From assembly GCF_009827495.1 (NCBI RefSeq), contig NZ_WTZA01000002.1:434001-498000 (forward strand): DNA of 64,000 nucleotides. The letters are read 5' to 3'. Positions 46,855 through 55,911 of this stretch are shown here, piece by piece (position 1 is the first letter of the stretch; each line of letters opens with the position of its first letter). Under the pieces are notes generated by a model, which searched no databases, was not told where the DNA came from, and worked only from the letters and a program-made list of their open reading frames with translations. Source of the stretch: Tsuneonella aeria (GTDB lineage: Bacteria > Pseudomonadota > Alphaproteobacteria > Sphingomonadales > Sphingomonadaceae). The position numbers and the translations under genes were made by a program.

Positions 46855-48078
46855 GTGAAGCAGCAGCGGGCCATCGCCATTGTCGCCGGCAGGCTGGTCA
46901 CGCCTGGCGGCATCCGCGAAGGGAGCATCCGGTTGGTGGATGGCCGCATCGCTGACTTCGCCGATGCTCGGGACGGGGACGAAATCGTCGATGCGGGCGG
47001 CCGGCTTGTTGCTCCGGGTCTTGTCGACCTGGGGGTCTTCGCGGTCGACAAGCCGGCGTTCCGCTTCGGCGGGATTACCCGGGCGGCGCTGATGCCCGAC
47101 CAGAACCCGCCGCTCGACTATGCAGCGCGGGTCAATTTCATCGCCAAGAGCGGGAAGCCGGACCTGTGGGTTCATCCGCTGGCGGCTGCGACGGTGGGGC
47201 TGGCAGGTCGGGAACTGGCGGAAATCGCGCTCATGCGTGACGCCGGAGCGCGGGCGATCGCGACAGGGCGGCACTGGATCGCGGATTCGGGCGTCATGCT
47301 CCGCCTGCTGCAATACGCGGCGATGCTCGATCTCGTGGTCATATCCCACGCGGAAGATGGTGGCCTGGGGGGAGGGGCCGCCGCGACAGCAGGGGAGATC
47401 GCCACGCGCCTGGGGCTTCCGTCGGCGCCGGCGGAAGCGGAGGCGCTGGCGGCCGCGCGCGACATCGCGCTCGCCGAATTGGCCGGGGCACGGCTGCACC
47501 TTCGCCAGGTGACGACGCGCGGCGCGCTCGATCTTGTTCGCTCGGCGAAAGCGCGCGGGGTCGCGGTCACGGCGGGGGTGACCCCGGCGCACTTCATGTT
47601 GTCCGACCTCGCGACGATGGACTTCCGCACTTTCGCCCGGCTCTCGCCGCCGCTCCGCTGCGAGGACGATCGGCAGGCCGTGCGCGAGGCGATTGCCGAC
47701 GGGACGATCGATGTCATCGCGAGCGGTCACGATCCCCACGGCCCGGAAGACAAGCGACTGCCCTTCGCGGACGCCGCACCCGGCATGGCCGGCGCGGAGA
47801 CCTTGCTGCCGATGACGCTGACGCTCGTGCGCGATGGCGTGGTCGATCTGCCGCGTGCCTTCGACCTGATGGCCGGCGCCCCCGCGCGAATGCTGGGCGT
47901 CGAAGCTGGCCGGCTGGAGCCGGGCACGGAGGCCGACATCGTCCTGATCGATCCGGATCGCCCGTGGGTAATCGACTGCCGCAAGATGGCCGCCACCGCC
48001 GGAAACACGCCGTTCGACCGCCAGCCTGCGCAAGGCCGCGCCACCGCCGTGTGGAAGGGCGGCGTGCGCCTCTCCTGA
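46855..48078 (+). CDS. pyrX: Dihydroorotase-like protein lacking metal ligands (PyrC')
   Basis: The 407-residue amidohydrolase-fold protein resembles type I dihydroorotases but its catalytic metal site is gone: the normal DxHxHxR segment reads DLGVFAVDKPAFRFGG, and the later Asp/His-rich segment reads SGHDPHGPEDK. Such pseudo-enzymes (PyrC', PyrX) form a dodecamer with PyrB and stabilise it without activity. Start is a GTG. True dihydroorotase activity is expected from the pyrC at 9918. A hairpin follows the gene. Confidence 0.85.
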   Translation: MKQQRAIAIVAGRLVTPGGIREGSIRLVDGRIADFADARDGDEIVDAGGRLVAPGLVDLGVFAVDKPAFRFGGITRAALMPDQNPPLDYAARVNFIAKSGKPDLWVHPLAAATVGLAGRELAEIALMRDAGARAIATGRHWIADSGVMLRLLQYAAMLDLVVISHAEDGGLGGGAAATAGEIATRLGLPSAPAEAEALAAARDIALAELAGARLHLRQVTTRGALDLVRSAKARGVAVTAGVTPAHFMLSDLATMDFRTFARLSPPLRCEDDRQAVREAIADGTIDVIASGHDPHGPEDKRLPFADAAPGMAGAETLLPMTLTLVRDGVVDLPRAFDLMAGAPARMLGVEAGRLEPGTEADIVLIDPDRPWVIDCRKMAATAGNTPFDRQPAQGRATAVWKGGVRLS

Positions 48079-48090
48079 ACCGGACCGAAC

Positions 48091-48127
48091 GAGAGCCCCT
48101 TTCCGCTATTCACGGAAAGAGGCTCTC
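48091..48127. terminator. Hairpin between convergent pyrX and the SPOR gene
   Basis: A 15-bp stem with one mismatch (48091-48105 against 48113-48127, loop CTATTCA) lies between the two gene ends. A T-rich stretch follows from about 48143 on the + strand, too far for a standard intrinsic terminator, so function as terminator is likely but unproven. Confidence 0.6.
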
Positions 48128-48155
48128 CCCTCGATGGCCCGTAATTTTTTGTGGT

Positions 48156-49511
48156 CTAGCGTGCCGCCATGCGGGTGGTACGTGCGACGGCGCCAGGCAT
48201 CGGACGGCCTTGCGACCATGCGAAGCAGGCCTGCCCGCGCGACTTGACCGACGAACAGATCGAACCGGCCTGGGCGCGCTGAAGGCCGCCGGCCGACACC
48301 CTGTAGTATGTCTTGCCCCGCACTACCGCCTTGGTGATGACCATGTCGAAGCCCGACAGCTGCGGAATCCGCGCCACATATATCCCCCAGGCGCGCCGCG
48401 CAGCGGCTTCGCTGGAAAACGATCCGAGCTGGACCAGATGATTCCCTGACGTCGCGGCCGGCTCGACAGCGCGGGCCGGGGCGCGTCGCACAGACGGCCT
48501 GGCTGCTGCGACGCGGGCAGGCGCCGGCTGGACCACTGGCTTGGTGACGGTCCGCGGCTCCGCAACTGCCGTCACCGAAGCGGCAGCTTCTGCCGTGAAA
48601 GCGCTGTCGAAAGATTGCGGGGAAGGCGCCGGGGCAGCCGCCGCAAGACGGACGCCCACGTCAGCGTAAGCAGCGCCGTCCGCAGGCGGCAGCTCAGCTT
48701 GCGCCAACACCGGGCCTTCGGCGGCCTGGGTGGGGGCGAGCGGTTCGGCAAATGCTTCGGCCTCGGCGGCGAGCTGCGGAATGGTGGGATGATTGGCCAA
48801 CGCCAGATGCACAGGCTGGCCCGGATCGGTGGCAATTCGGGTGCCGAGCACGCTGGCGACCCGCACTCCGAACGATTCGGGCCGCGCAAGTTGCGCCCAT
48901 TCCTGCAGGCGCGCATCCAGCTGGTCGGCCGGCACGTCTTCGGCAGCCATGATGCGCGCACCGGCCCATTCGCCATTGAGGGCGAGGGCGTAGGCGAGGT
49001 TCTGGCGGCTCTTCGGCGTGTTGTCGCCGCTGCGCACGGCGGTGGTGAGCACGTGGACCGCCTCGCGCGTCTCGCCTGCCAATGCGAGCGCGAGGCCGAG
49101 GTCGGACGCCGGGATCTCGTTCTGCCGGGCGCCGAGCACTTGCAGCGCGGCCGCGCGCTCTCCGGCGGCGATGGAGGCAAGGACATAACCCAGAGCGGTG
49201 CGCGCGCTGGCGTCTCCCAGTGTCATCGCGTCGTCGAAGCTGGTGCGCGCGGCGAGGAAGCGTCCGGCCTCCATGTAGGCCGCGCCCAACATCGTGCGGT
49301 AGGCGGCATTGCGCGGGTCTGCCAGGACAGCGGCCTCCGCATTGGCGACCGCGCTGCCGACGTTGCCTTTCTTCAGCGCCGCTTCCGCCTTGCCGGCCGA
49401 AAGGTCGGCACGCGGTGCGGCCTGCGTGGCGCAGCCGGTGAGGCTGGCGGAGGCGAGCGCGGTGCCGGCGAACAGTGCCAGCATGCGGCACATCTTTGCG
49501 GTGCGGGTCAT
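48156..49511 (-). CDS. TPR and SPOR domain lipoprotein
   Basis: The 451-residue protein has a lipobox LTGC (cysteine near residue 27), TPR-like helices through about residue 200, a long Ala/Pro-rich linker and a C-terminal SPOR domain starting HLVQLGSFSSEAAARRAWG that would bind denuded peptidoglycan at the division site. Two cysteines near the end (SICSSV and QACFAWS) may be disulfide-bonded. It lies on the same strand as the RHH-like and ParA genes, suggesting a shared division or polarity role. Confidence 0.8.
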   Translation of the reverse strand: MTRTAKMCRMLALFAGTALASASLTGCATQAAPRADLSAGKAEAALKKGNVGSAVANAEAAVLADPRNAAYRTMLGAAYMEAGRFLAARTSFDDAMTLGDASARTALGYVLASIAAGERAAALQVLGARQNEIPASDLGLALALAGETREAVHVLTTAVRSGDNTPKSRQNLAYALALNGEWAGARIMAAEDVPADQLDARLQEWAQLARPESFGVRVASVLGTRIATDPGQPVHLALANHPTIPQLAAEAEAFAEPLAPTQAAEGPVLAQAELPPADGAAYADVGVRLAAAAPAPSPQSFDSAFTAEAAASVTAVAEPRTVTKPVVQPAPARVAAARPSVRRAPARAVEPAATSGNHLVQLGSFSSEAAARRAWGIYVARIPQLSGFDMVITKAVVRGKTYYRVSAGGLQRAQAGSICSSVKSRGQACFAWSQGRPMPGAVARTTRMAAR

Positions 49512-49537
49512 GTCGTGTCCCCCTCAGGATCCCGTTA

Positions 49538-50065
49538 TCAGCGCCGCTTCACCTGCGCGGCAAGCGTGTCGAGCTCGGGCATGTCGCCCAGAAGAATGTC
49601 CAGCGCTTCGGTCACCAGCGACTGGGCGCTGACGCCCCTGATCGTGGTGGCGAGGCGGAGCTTGAGATGGCGTTCGGGATCAAGGCGCAGCGTGAACGCC
49701 GCGCGCGATCCAGGCCTGGCACGGGTTGCGGCCGGCTTGCGCGGCGCGGGCGCGGGCGCGGCGATCCGATCGGCGAGCGATTCCTGCTGGTGCACGATCG
49801 CGGGGCGGGCGCTCTCGACCGTGGCGGCCTCGGCTTCGGCATGGCGCGGCATGGGCGTGAGCTGCACGATCTCGGCGGTCGGGGCGTCGCCATCGCCCAT
49901 GTCGTTCCAACCAAGATCCTCGAGCTGTTCGGACAGGTCGTCGGCGTCGGGCGCCTGGGTCGGCATCGACGCCAGCGCGGCGTGCTGCGGGCGCATGGCC
50001 GGCTTCGCGCCGCCCTTGCGGGCCAGCAGCGAAGGGCTGAGCGAGGCGAACGATGTTTCGGCCAC
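49538..50065 (-). CDS. Ribbon-helix-helix-like protein next to ParA
   Basis: The 175-residue protein has a disordered Ala/Pro/Asp-rich N-terminal part and a C-terminal segment from about residue 125 (AAFTLRLDPERHLKLRLATT, then SAQSLVTEALDILL) that looks like a ribbon-helix-helix or MobC-like DNA-binding unit. ParA partners of the ParG and Omega type are RHH proteins, which would fit the adjacent ParA-like ATPase 23 nt away. Binding has not been shown and no ParS-like repeat was recognised. Confidence 0.5.
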   Translation of the reverse strand: MAETSFASLSPSLLARKGGAKPAMRPQHAALASMPTQAPDADDLSEQLEDLGWNDMGDGDAPTAEIVQLTPMPRHAEAEAATVESARPAIVHQQESLADRIAAPAPAPRKPAATRARPGSRAAFTLRLDPERHLKLRLATTIRGVSAQSLVTEALDILLGDMPELDTLAAQVKRR

Positions 50066-50088
50066 TGCGACAGGCCCTTTCTATTCGC

Positions 50089-50808
50089 TTACTGGGCGAC
50101 TCGGCGGCCGAAGCCGCCCTGGGGGCGATAGGCGGCGCCCGGCGCCTGCGAGATCGCACCGGGCGCGGCGAACACCGTGCGGCGGAAATTCTTTTCGAGC
50201 CGGTCGGACACGTAGTTCCACAGCGCGGCCATCTCGGCGGCGGAGCGGCCTTCCGGGTCGACCTCCATGACGGTGCGGCCGTCGATCATCGAGGCGGCGA
50301 AATCGGTGCGGTGATGCAGGGTGATCGGGGCCACGGTGCCGTGCTGGCTAAGCGCGACTGCGGCTTCGCTGGTAATCTTCGCCTTGGGCGTTGCGGCGTT
50401 GACGACGAAGATCAACGGCTTGCCGGCACGCTCGCACAGATCGACCGTCGCGCCGACGGCGCGCAGATCGTGCGGGCTGGGCCGCGTCGGCACGACGATC
50501 AGCTCCGCAACGGAGATGACCGACTGGATCGCCATGGTGATCGCCGGCGGCGTGTCGATGACGGCCAGCTTGAAGCCCTGCTGGCGCAGGACTTGCAGAT
50601 CGGCGGCGAGGCGAGCCACCGTCGTCTGCGCGAAGGCGGGATATTCGGCTTCGCGTTCGTTCCACCAGTCGGCCAGCGACCCCTGCGGATCGATGTCGAT
50701 CAACACCACCGGCCCCGCGCCGGCGCGCTGCGCCTGCACTGCCAAGTGGCCGGACAGGGTCGTTTTGCCCGATCCGCCCTTTTGCGAAGCCAATGCCAGT
50801 ACCCGCAA
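50089..50808 (-). CDS. parA: ParA/MinD-type partition ATPase
   Basis: The 239-residue ATPase has the deviant Walker A KGGSGKTT near its start, DIDPQGSLADWW and VIDTPPAIT, as in ParA partition and MipZ-like polarity proteins. The start is a TTG placed 7 nt after AGGGGGA, which fits the conserved MRVLALASQKGG-type beginning; the next upstream ATG would add a non-conserved tail. The chromosomal parAB pair of alphaproteobacteria usually sits at the origin, so this looks like an additional orphan ParA. Confidence 0.78.
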   Translation of the reverse strand: MRVLALASQKGGSGKTTLSGHLAVQAQRAGAGPVVLIDIDPQGSLADWWNEREAEYPAFAQTTVARLAADLQVLRQQGFKLAVIDTPPAITMAIQSVISVAELIVVPTRPSPHDLRAVGATVDLCERAGKPLIFVVNAATPKAKITSEAAVALSQHGTVAPITLHHRTDFAASMIDGRTVMEVDPEGRSAAEMAALWNYVSDRLEKNFRRTVFAAPGAISQAPGAAYRPQGGFGRRVAQ

Positions 50809-50929
50809 GGCTGGTCCCCCTGAAAAACCCTGTTTGCAGGAGCGCACCCATGCACTCCGCGGGACCGGAGATCGCAGCATACCCCTAATTTTGCGTTAAT
50901 GACGCCGGTCACGCCGGGGCCTGCGCGAT

Positions 50930-51334
50930 CTAGTCCGCCATGTCCTCGAGCGCGTGCATATCGTCGTCGCTCAAGCCGAAATGGTGGCCGATTTCATGGA
51001 TCACCACGTGGGCGACCAGGTGTTCGAGATCCTCTCCCTCCGCGATCCATTCGTCGAGTATCGGCTGGCGGAACAGGCGTACCCGGTTGGGCATCTGGCC
51101 GCTCATCTCGATCGAATGCTCGGTCATGGCCACGCCTTCGAACAAACCGCTGAGCATGAACGGATCTTCGATACCCATGTCCGCCAGCGTCGCCTCGTCG
51201 GCGAATTCCTCGACGCTCATCACCACGTCGCCGATATGCGCCGCGAATTGCTCGGGCAGCCGGGCCAGCGCGGTGCGGGCGATCGCCTCGAACTCGTCCG
51301 GAGAGGGCGGGGTGCCGAATGTGCGGGTCATCAC
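50930..51334 (-). CDS. Zincin-like metallopeptidase-family protein
   Basis: The 134-residue protein carries HEIGHHFGLSDDD in its C-terminal half, the HEXXH zinc motif of the zincin_1/COG3824 family, whose members resemble minimal metallopeptidases. Two further acidic residues follow in ALEDM. Function in bacteria is unknown. The gene lies between the parA gene and tRNA-Ser, transcribed in the parA direction. Confidence 0.75.
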   Translation of the reverse strand: MMTRTFGTPPSPDEFEAIARTALARLPEQFAAHIGDVVMSVEEFADEATLADMGIEDPFMLSGLFEGVAMTEHSIEMSGQMPNRVRLFRQPILDEWIAEGEDLEHLVAHVVIHEIGHHFGLSDDDMHALEDMAD

Positions 51335-51450
51335 GGGTCCTGGCTGGCGCGGCCGCGAGCTGCGGGTAACAGCGGTCTGTGTAGTGCGCGCCGCCGCGCT
51401 TGTCAGCGCCCCCCGGGCCCGCTAGGGCGCGGCCCCTGCCCAGTGCATGC

Positions 51451-51541
51451 GGAGCGGTGGCCGAGTGGTCGAAGGCGCTCGCCTGGAAAGTGAGTATACG
51501 TCACAAGCGTATCGAGGGTTCGAATCCCTCCCGCTCCGCCA
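51451..51541 (+). tRNA. tRNA-Ser(GGA), insertion site of the adjacent island
   Basis: The 91-nt cloverleaf has acceptor GGAGCGG/CCGCTCC, D-arm, anticodon loop CTGGAAA with anticodon GGA, a long variable arm (AGTATACGT...ACAAGCGTAT) typical of class II tRNA-Ser, T-loop GGTTCGAATCCC, and an encoded CCA. Its 3' end from 51528 is the first copy of the 16-bp repeat that bounds the arsenic island. Confidence 0.95.
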
Positions 51542-51543
51542 TT
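51528..51543 (+). repeat. attL core at the tRNA-Ser 3' end
   Basis: The 16 bases CTCCCGCTCCGCCATT form the 3' end of tRNA-Ser and the next two bases. They recur exactly at 56051-56066. This is the likely recombination core on the tRNA side. Confidence 0.85.
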
Positions 51544-51596
51544 CTGTCTATCTAAGGCTATGAAATTGCGAGGAAAAAGCCTCAACTAGATCTTAC

Positions 51597-51617
51597 GTTC
51601 CCACTCCTGTTCCCACC
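51597..51617 (+). repeat. Bipartite direct repeat copy 1 (candidate integrase arm site)
   Basis: Two GTTCCCAC words separated by four bases (TCCT) lie 56 nt after the tRNA. Close copies occur at 52033-52052 (reverse orientation, 18 of 20 bases) and 55910-55930 (19 of 21). Placement near both island ends fits integrase arm-type binding sites. The same DNA could also be the relic of a coding end reading Val-Gly-Thr repeats. Confidence 0.5.
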
Positions 51618-52032
51618 GTGTGCGCCGGTTGCCGGCAATCATTGGCGGACATAGAGAGCGCGGTTGCGGGCTTGGGTGCTTCGGATATGCCTGTGATTAG
51701 CCTCTCCTAGTTAATCGATTACCGGAGGCTAATGGTCGCCGAGCGAGGACGGGCGAAAGAAATTGGCAGTTTTCCGCCACTTTCGGCATTCCGGTGTGCC
51801 TGCGCTGGACCTAATCTACCCCAATTTTCCGCCTCTCTCGCTCGCCAATTTCTCAGCGCGCCTGTTTGGCGTCCAGGATAGGCCGGGCCGCACTGCCAAA
51901 GCTGACAGAACTTTAATCCCCTTTCAGAAGGGACGCATCAGGGAGATCGGACTGGAGCTACCCCAAACGCCCTTTGATCAGGCGCGCCATCAGTGCTTTG
52001 CGCCCTTCATCGTTAGGCCGTCGGGTCCTTGT

Positions 52033-52052
52033 GTGGGAACTGAAGTGGGAAC
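52033..52052 (-). repeat. Bipartite direct repeat copy 2 (candidate arm site), inverted
   Basis: On the minus strand this reads GTTCCCAC, four bases, GTTCCCAC, differing from copy 1 in the spacer region only. It lies within the gene-poor 52 kb stretch of the island. Confidence 0.5.
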
Positions 52053-52393
52053 AGCCCATCCTCGGCCTCGTAGAACCGCTGATTTCTCCAGTTTCTGCAA
52101 CTTGAAAGGCGGATTTGATCTCCGCGGAACGCGCTGGGCGAAGCGTCGTCGAGACCGTGAGAGTGGATGTCTCTAGTTGATAAGTTCGCGGAACTCGGTC
52201 GCCGCCACAGGGGGTACACGTGGTGCAGGACAGAGGGCGTTCTCGCTGAACGGTTCCATCCAGGTAATCTTGCGCTTGAAAACAAGAATTTCCGCGCAGG
52301 GGACGTAGTCCAGTGTCGCGCTAAACGGCGTGTCCGCTTCGCGCCCCAATCTCGGCCATTCGAGCCTACGCGGCGAGGGCCCGAAAGCGGTCA

Positions 52394-53140
52394 TCACGAT
52401 GAGGACAGAGCAATCGCCGATATATCCTTCTTAGGATCCATGACGCGACCCGCCTCCTTGCGCTCCGAATAGCGATCGACCAGTTGTTGGGCATACGGGC
52501 GTAGCAGCACAGTAAAGCGCACCAGTTCCTCCATGACGTCCACGATGCGGTCGTAAAGCGGGGAAGGCTTCATACGGCCGGCGTCGTCGAACTCCTCATA
52601 TGCCTTGGGCACGCTGGATTGGTTGGGGATCGTGAACATCCGCATCCAGCGGCCAAGCAGCCGCAGCGTGTTGACCGTGTTGAAGGACTGCGATCCGGCC
52701 GACACCTGCATGACCGCCAGCGTCCGCCCCTGAGTAGGACGCATGCCACCGATGCTGAGCGGCAGGTGATCAATCTGTGTTTTCATGATGCCGGTGATCT
52801 GGCCGTGCCGTTCGGGGCTGCACCACACCATACCCTCAGACCAGAACGCGTGTTCGCGCAATTCGTGGACGGCGGGATGGTCATCCCCGCCGACCTGATC
52901 GGGCAGCGGCAGATCGGACGGATCGAAGATGCGCGTCTCCGCCCCGAACAGCTGGAGCAATCGGGCGGCTTCCTCGATCGCGAGCCGCGAATACGAGCGC
53001 TCGCGCAGGGAGCCGTAGAGTAGCAGGATGCGCGGCGGCGGCTGATCATCGCCAAGACCGACAGCTGGTCGAACATTAACGAAGTCACGATCCAGCGCAG
53101 GGAAGCTGTCGGGATCGGGGAGCGTGCGCAAACGGTACAT
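52394..53140 (-). CDS. arsH: ArsH organoarsenical oxidoreductase
   Basis: The 248-residue NADPH-dependent flavoprotein detoxifies trivalent organoarsenicals such as methylarsenite and helps in arsenic tolerance. The flavodoxin-like core shows [17 protein letters not shown] binding FMN phosphate, and the later [14 protein letters not shown] and [18 protein letters not shown] blocks are typical ArsH. Start is set by GGAG 7 nt before ATG. It is the last gene of arsRCBH, 16 nt downstream of arsB. Confidence 0.93.
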   Translation of the reverse strand: MYRLRTLPDPDSFPALDRDFVNVRPAVGLGDDQPPPRILLLYGSLRERSYSRLAIEEAARLLQLFGAETRIFDPSDLPLPDQVGGDDHPAVHELREHAFWSEGMVWCSPERHGQITGIMKTQIDHLPLSIGGMRPTQGRTLAVMQVSAGSQSFNTVNTLRLLGRWMRMFTIPNQSSVPKAYEEFDDAGRMKPSPLYDRIVDVMEELVRFTVLLRPYAQQLVDRYSERKEAGRVMDPKKDISAIALSSS

Positions 53141-53156
53141 GAGCAATCTCCGTGGA

Positions 53157-54443
53157 TCAGGTCAACGTGAGGCGAAGGGCCAGCGCGGCCAGGGTCACCA
53201 GCAGGATCGGCGTGGTCAGGGTGATGCCGACGCGGAAGTAATAGCCCCAGCCGATCGTCACGCCCTTCTGACCCAGCACATGCAGCCACAGCAGCGTCGC
53301 GAGCGAACCGATCGGGGTGATCTTGGGCCCGAGATCGCAGCCAATGACGTTGGCGTAGATCATCGCGTCCCGAACAGGTCCGGTGGCGCCGCTTGCGTCG
53401 ATCGACAATGCGCCGACGAGGACGGTGGGCATGTTGTTCATGCCCGAAGAAAGCACTGCCGACAGGATGCCTGTTCCGAAGGTGGCGCCCCACACACCGC
53501 CCTCTGCCGAGCGTTCGAGCAGTTCCGCTATGACAGCGGCGAGCCCGGCGTTGCTCATGCCGTATACGACCAGATACATGCCGAGCGAGAAGATCACGAC
53601 CTGCCAGGGGGCCTCGCGGATCACGTGGCCGGTCGGAATGGCCTGTCCGCGCGCAGCGATGGAAATGAGCGCCAGCGCGCCGGCCGCCGCGACCGCGCTG
53701 ATCGGCACGCCGAGCGGATCGAGGACGAAGAAACCGACCAGCAGCAATGCCAGAACCACCCATCCGGCGCGAAAAGTCGCGCTGTCTTGGATCGCCTCTT
53801 CCGGAGCGCGCAGCTGGGTGAGGTCGTAGGTGGCTGGAATGTCCTTGCGGAAGAACACCATCAGCGCTGTCAGCGTGGCCGCGATGGCGGCAAGATCGAC
53901 CGGCACCATAACCAGCGCATATTCGCCGAACCCGATGTCGAAGAAATCGGCCGACACGATATTGACGAGGTTCGAGACGACCAGCGGCAGGCTGGCGGTA
54001 TCGGCGATGAAACCTGCCGCCATGACAAAGGCCAGCGTCGCCTTGGCGTTGTAGCCCAGCGCGCGGAGCATCGCGATTACGATCGGGGTCAGGATCAGCG
54101 CGGCACCATCATTGGCGAAGACCGCCGCAACGCCTGCGCCGAGCAGCACCACGAGCACGAACAGCATACGCCCGTTCCCGCGGCCCCATCGCGCGACATG
54201 GAGCGCGGCCCACTCGAAGAACCCCGCGCGGTCGAGAATCAGACTGATGAGAATGATCGCGACGAAAGCGCCGGTCGCATTCCAGATGATGTTCCACACC
54301 ACCGGAATGTCGGCGAGCGAGATCACGCCGGCGGCAAGCGCCACCAAGGCTCCCCCGATAGCACTCCATCCGATGCCAAGTCCACGCGGCTGCCAGATCA
54401 CCAAGGTGATGGTGGCGAAGAAAATTCCGATGGCAAGCAGCAT
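53157..54443 (-). CDS. arsB: Arsenite efflux pump ArsB
   Basis: The 428-residue transporter has about twelve membrane helices and extrudes As(III) and Sb(III) as a proton antiporter. Characteristic stretches are [33 protein letters not shown] and [13 protein letters not shown]. No arsA ATPase gene is present, so export should be driven by the proton gradient alone. Its ATG shares one base with the arsC stop (TGATG), giving translational coupling. Confidence 0.93.
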   Translation of the reverse strand: MLLAIGIFFATITLVIWQPRGLGIGWSAIGGALVALAAGVISLADIPVVWNIIWNATGAFVAIILISLILDRAGFFEWAALHVARWGRGNGRMLFVLVVLLGAGVAAVFANDGAALILTPIVIAMLRALGYNAKATLAFVMAAGFIADTASLPLVVSNLVNIVSADFFDIGFGEYALVMVPVDLAAIAATLTALMVFFRKDIPATYDLTQLRAPEEAIQDSATFRAGWVVLALLLVGFFVLDPLGVPISAVAAAGALALISIAARGQAIPTGHVIREAPWQVVIFSLGMYLVVYGMSNAGLAAVIAELLERSAEGGVWGATFGTGILSAVLSSGMNNMPTVLVGALSIDASGATGPVRDAMIYANVIGCDLGPKITPIGSLATLLWLHVLGQKGVTIGWGYYFRVGITLTTPILLVTLAALALRLTLT

Positions 54444-54871
54444 CAAGCGATACGCTGGCCGGTCTCGCCCACGATTTGCTCACCGTCCTCCTTGGCGAAG
54501 GCGCCGCGCTGGGGATTTGGCAGGATGTCGAGCACCGCCTCGGACGGGCGGCACAGGCGGACACCGAGCGGCGAGACGACGAGCGGGCGATTGATCAGGA
54601 TCGGGTGGTCCATTATCGCATCGACCAGCGCCGCATCGCTCAAGCTCTCGTCGCCAAGCCCGAGTTCGGCATAAGGTGTGCCCTTTTCACGAAGCACCTC
54701 TCGGGGACTCAGTCCGGCGCGGTCGATCAGGCTTTCGAGCATGCTGCGCGATGGCGGGGTCTTGAGGTATTCCACGACGTGCGGTTCGATCCCGGCATTG
54801 CGGATCATTGCCAGAGTATTGCGCGACGTGCCGCATTCGGGATTGTGATAGATGACGATGTCGGTGGGCAC
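54443..54871 (-). CDS. arsC: Arsenate reductase ArsC, glutaredoxin-dependent
   Basis: The 142-residue enzyme reduces arsenate to arsenite using glutathione and glutaredoxin. The catalytic cysteine is in [11 protein letters not shown] near the N terminus, and the three phosphate-binding arginines are in the ILINRPLVV and GVRLCRP region. The GTG start follows AAGGAAATCTCT. The long upstream frame overlaps arsR coding and is rejected. arsR lies 40 nt upstream. Confidence 0.93.
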   Translation of the reverse strand: MPTDIVIYHNPECGTSRNTLAMIRNAGIEPHVVEYLKTPPSRSMLESLIDRAGLSPREVLREKGTPYAELGLGDESLSDAALVDAIMDHPILINRPLVVSPLGVRLCRPSEAVLDILPNPQRGAFAKEDGEQIVGETGQRIA

Positions 54872-54911
54872 AGAGATTTCCTTCACAAGAGGAGCGCCGA
54901 GCGCGGGTCGC

Positions 54912-55244
54912 TCAGCAAAATTCGGCAAGCTCTGCGGCGAGCGGTTCGCAAAGGTCCGCACGTCCGCCGCAGCAGTCCTTCGCCAGGAACAGCATCAGAT
55001 CGCGCAGGGTCTCGATGTTCGCGCGCTGGATTATCTGTCTCCCCCGCTTTTCCGGAACGACAAGGTCGGCGGCGACGAGGATGGCGAGGTGGCTGGAAAA
55101 CGTGCTCTGACTGAGCCCCGATGCGTCTACGAGTTGCCCGGTGGAAAGGCCCTCTGGTTCGTTACGCACCAGACGCCGGAAGGCGTCGAGGCGGGTTGGA
55201 TGAGAGAGAGCAGCAAGGGACTCAAGGGCGCTGGAGGTTTGCAT
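54912..55244 (-). CDS. arsR: Arsenic-responsive repressor ArsR
   Basis: The 110-residue winged-helix repressor releases the ars promoter when it binds As(III). The recognition helix is in GLSQSTFSSHLAILVAADLV. The As-sensing cysteines are at the C-terminal end in KDCCGGRADLCEP, the arrangement of Acidithiobacillus-type ArsR, unlike the helix-located CVCDLC of plasmid ArsR. No Shine-Dalgarno precedes the ATG; the predicted transcript may be nearly leaderless. Confidence 0.9.
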   Translation of the reverse strand: MQTSSALESLAALSHPTRLDAFRRLVRNEPEGLSTGQLVDASGLSQSTFSSHLAILVAADLVVPEKRGRQIIQRANIETLRDLMLFLAKDCCGGRADLCEPLAAELAEFC

Positions 55245-55280
55245 CCATCGGCATTTACCGATGGGACAAATTGACGTCAA
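55245..55280 (-). promoter_or_regulatory. arsR promoter and operator
   Basis: On the minus strand TTGACG (55280-55275) and TAAATG (55257-55252), 17 nt apart, form a likely promoter. The -10 box is exactly the loop of a perfect inverted repeat CCATCGG-N6-CCGATGG (55245-55264), a good operator for a dimeric repressor. A palindrome TTGACGTCAA covers the -35 box. Transcription would begin about at the start codon, so the mRNA would be leaderless or nearly so. Confidence 0.6.
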
Positions 55281-55389
55281 ATTCTATCGGAAATTATCGA
55301 TGAATGAATAGCTGGCTTCAACCAGACCTCCAAGCAAGTCGCTAGCGCGAACGTCCGGTTGCATCGGAATAGGTGCCACAAGCGGTCCG

Positions 55390-55911
55390 TCAAGCCCAGT
55401 CAAGCACAGCGCCGACCCTCTGTTTTACCCGCTGGGCTGTCTCCGGCTTTGAGAGCCAGATTTTCGCCAGCAGGTCGCGAATCGCGGGACCGTCGACATC
55501 TGCCACCGGTAAATCGCCGATGAAGGGGTAAGCATAAGCTTCGAGTGAAGAAAGCCACTGCGCCCGATGCTTTGTGTTCCTCCAGCCGGCTTTACGCTCC
55601 TCGTGGAAGGCTTCCGCGGCTTCGCGAAAAGTCAGAGGCTGGGACTCTGCTTTCTGCTCTTCCTTCTCTCTGAGAGGATCCTTTCCAGATCGAGCGATGG
55701 CCCTCAGCTCGTCTGCCTTGCTACGAGCGTCGGCAAGAGTGACATCTTCGAAACTGCCCAACCCTATGTCGCGACGCTTGCCGTTGACGGTGAGGCGAAG
55801 AACCCAACTCTTGGAACCGGACTCTTTCACGTAGAGCATCAGGCCTCGACTATCTGTGTACCTCCCAGGCTCCTTCAGCGCCTTCGCCTTGATCGCAGTC
55901 AGACCCGACAT
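55390..55911 (-). pseudogene. Tyrosine integrase remnant, P4 type, catalytic domain missing
   Basis: The 173-residue open frame begins MSGLTAIKAKALKEPGRYTD, the DUF4102/arm-binding N-terminal domain of P4-like integrases, continues to the core-binding helices (FREAAEAFHEERKAGWR) and stops at GAVLDWA. The C-terminal catalytic domain with its R-H-R-Y residues is missing, and none of it is visible elsewhere in the island. This loss would fix the island in place. The start lies directly next to the third bipartite repeat. Confidence 0.85.

Larger units (their letters stand above)
51544..52393. other. Gene-poor left part of the arsenic island
   Basis: About 850 nt without a convincing gene. Only weak open frames exist: 51763-52176 and 52167-52472 on the + strand, and 52173-52397 on the minus strand (74 residues containing ATLDYVPCAEILVFKRKITW), the last with somewhat coding-like third positions. 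None has a recognised domain. It probably holds decayed genes of the element. Confidence 0.5.
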
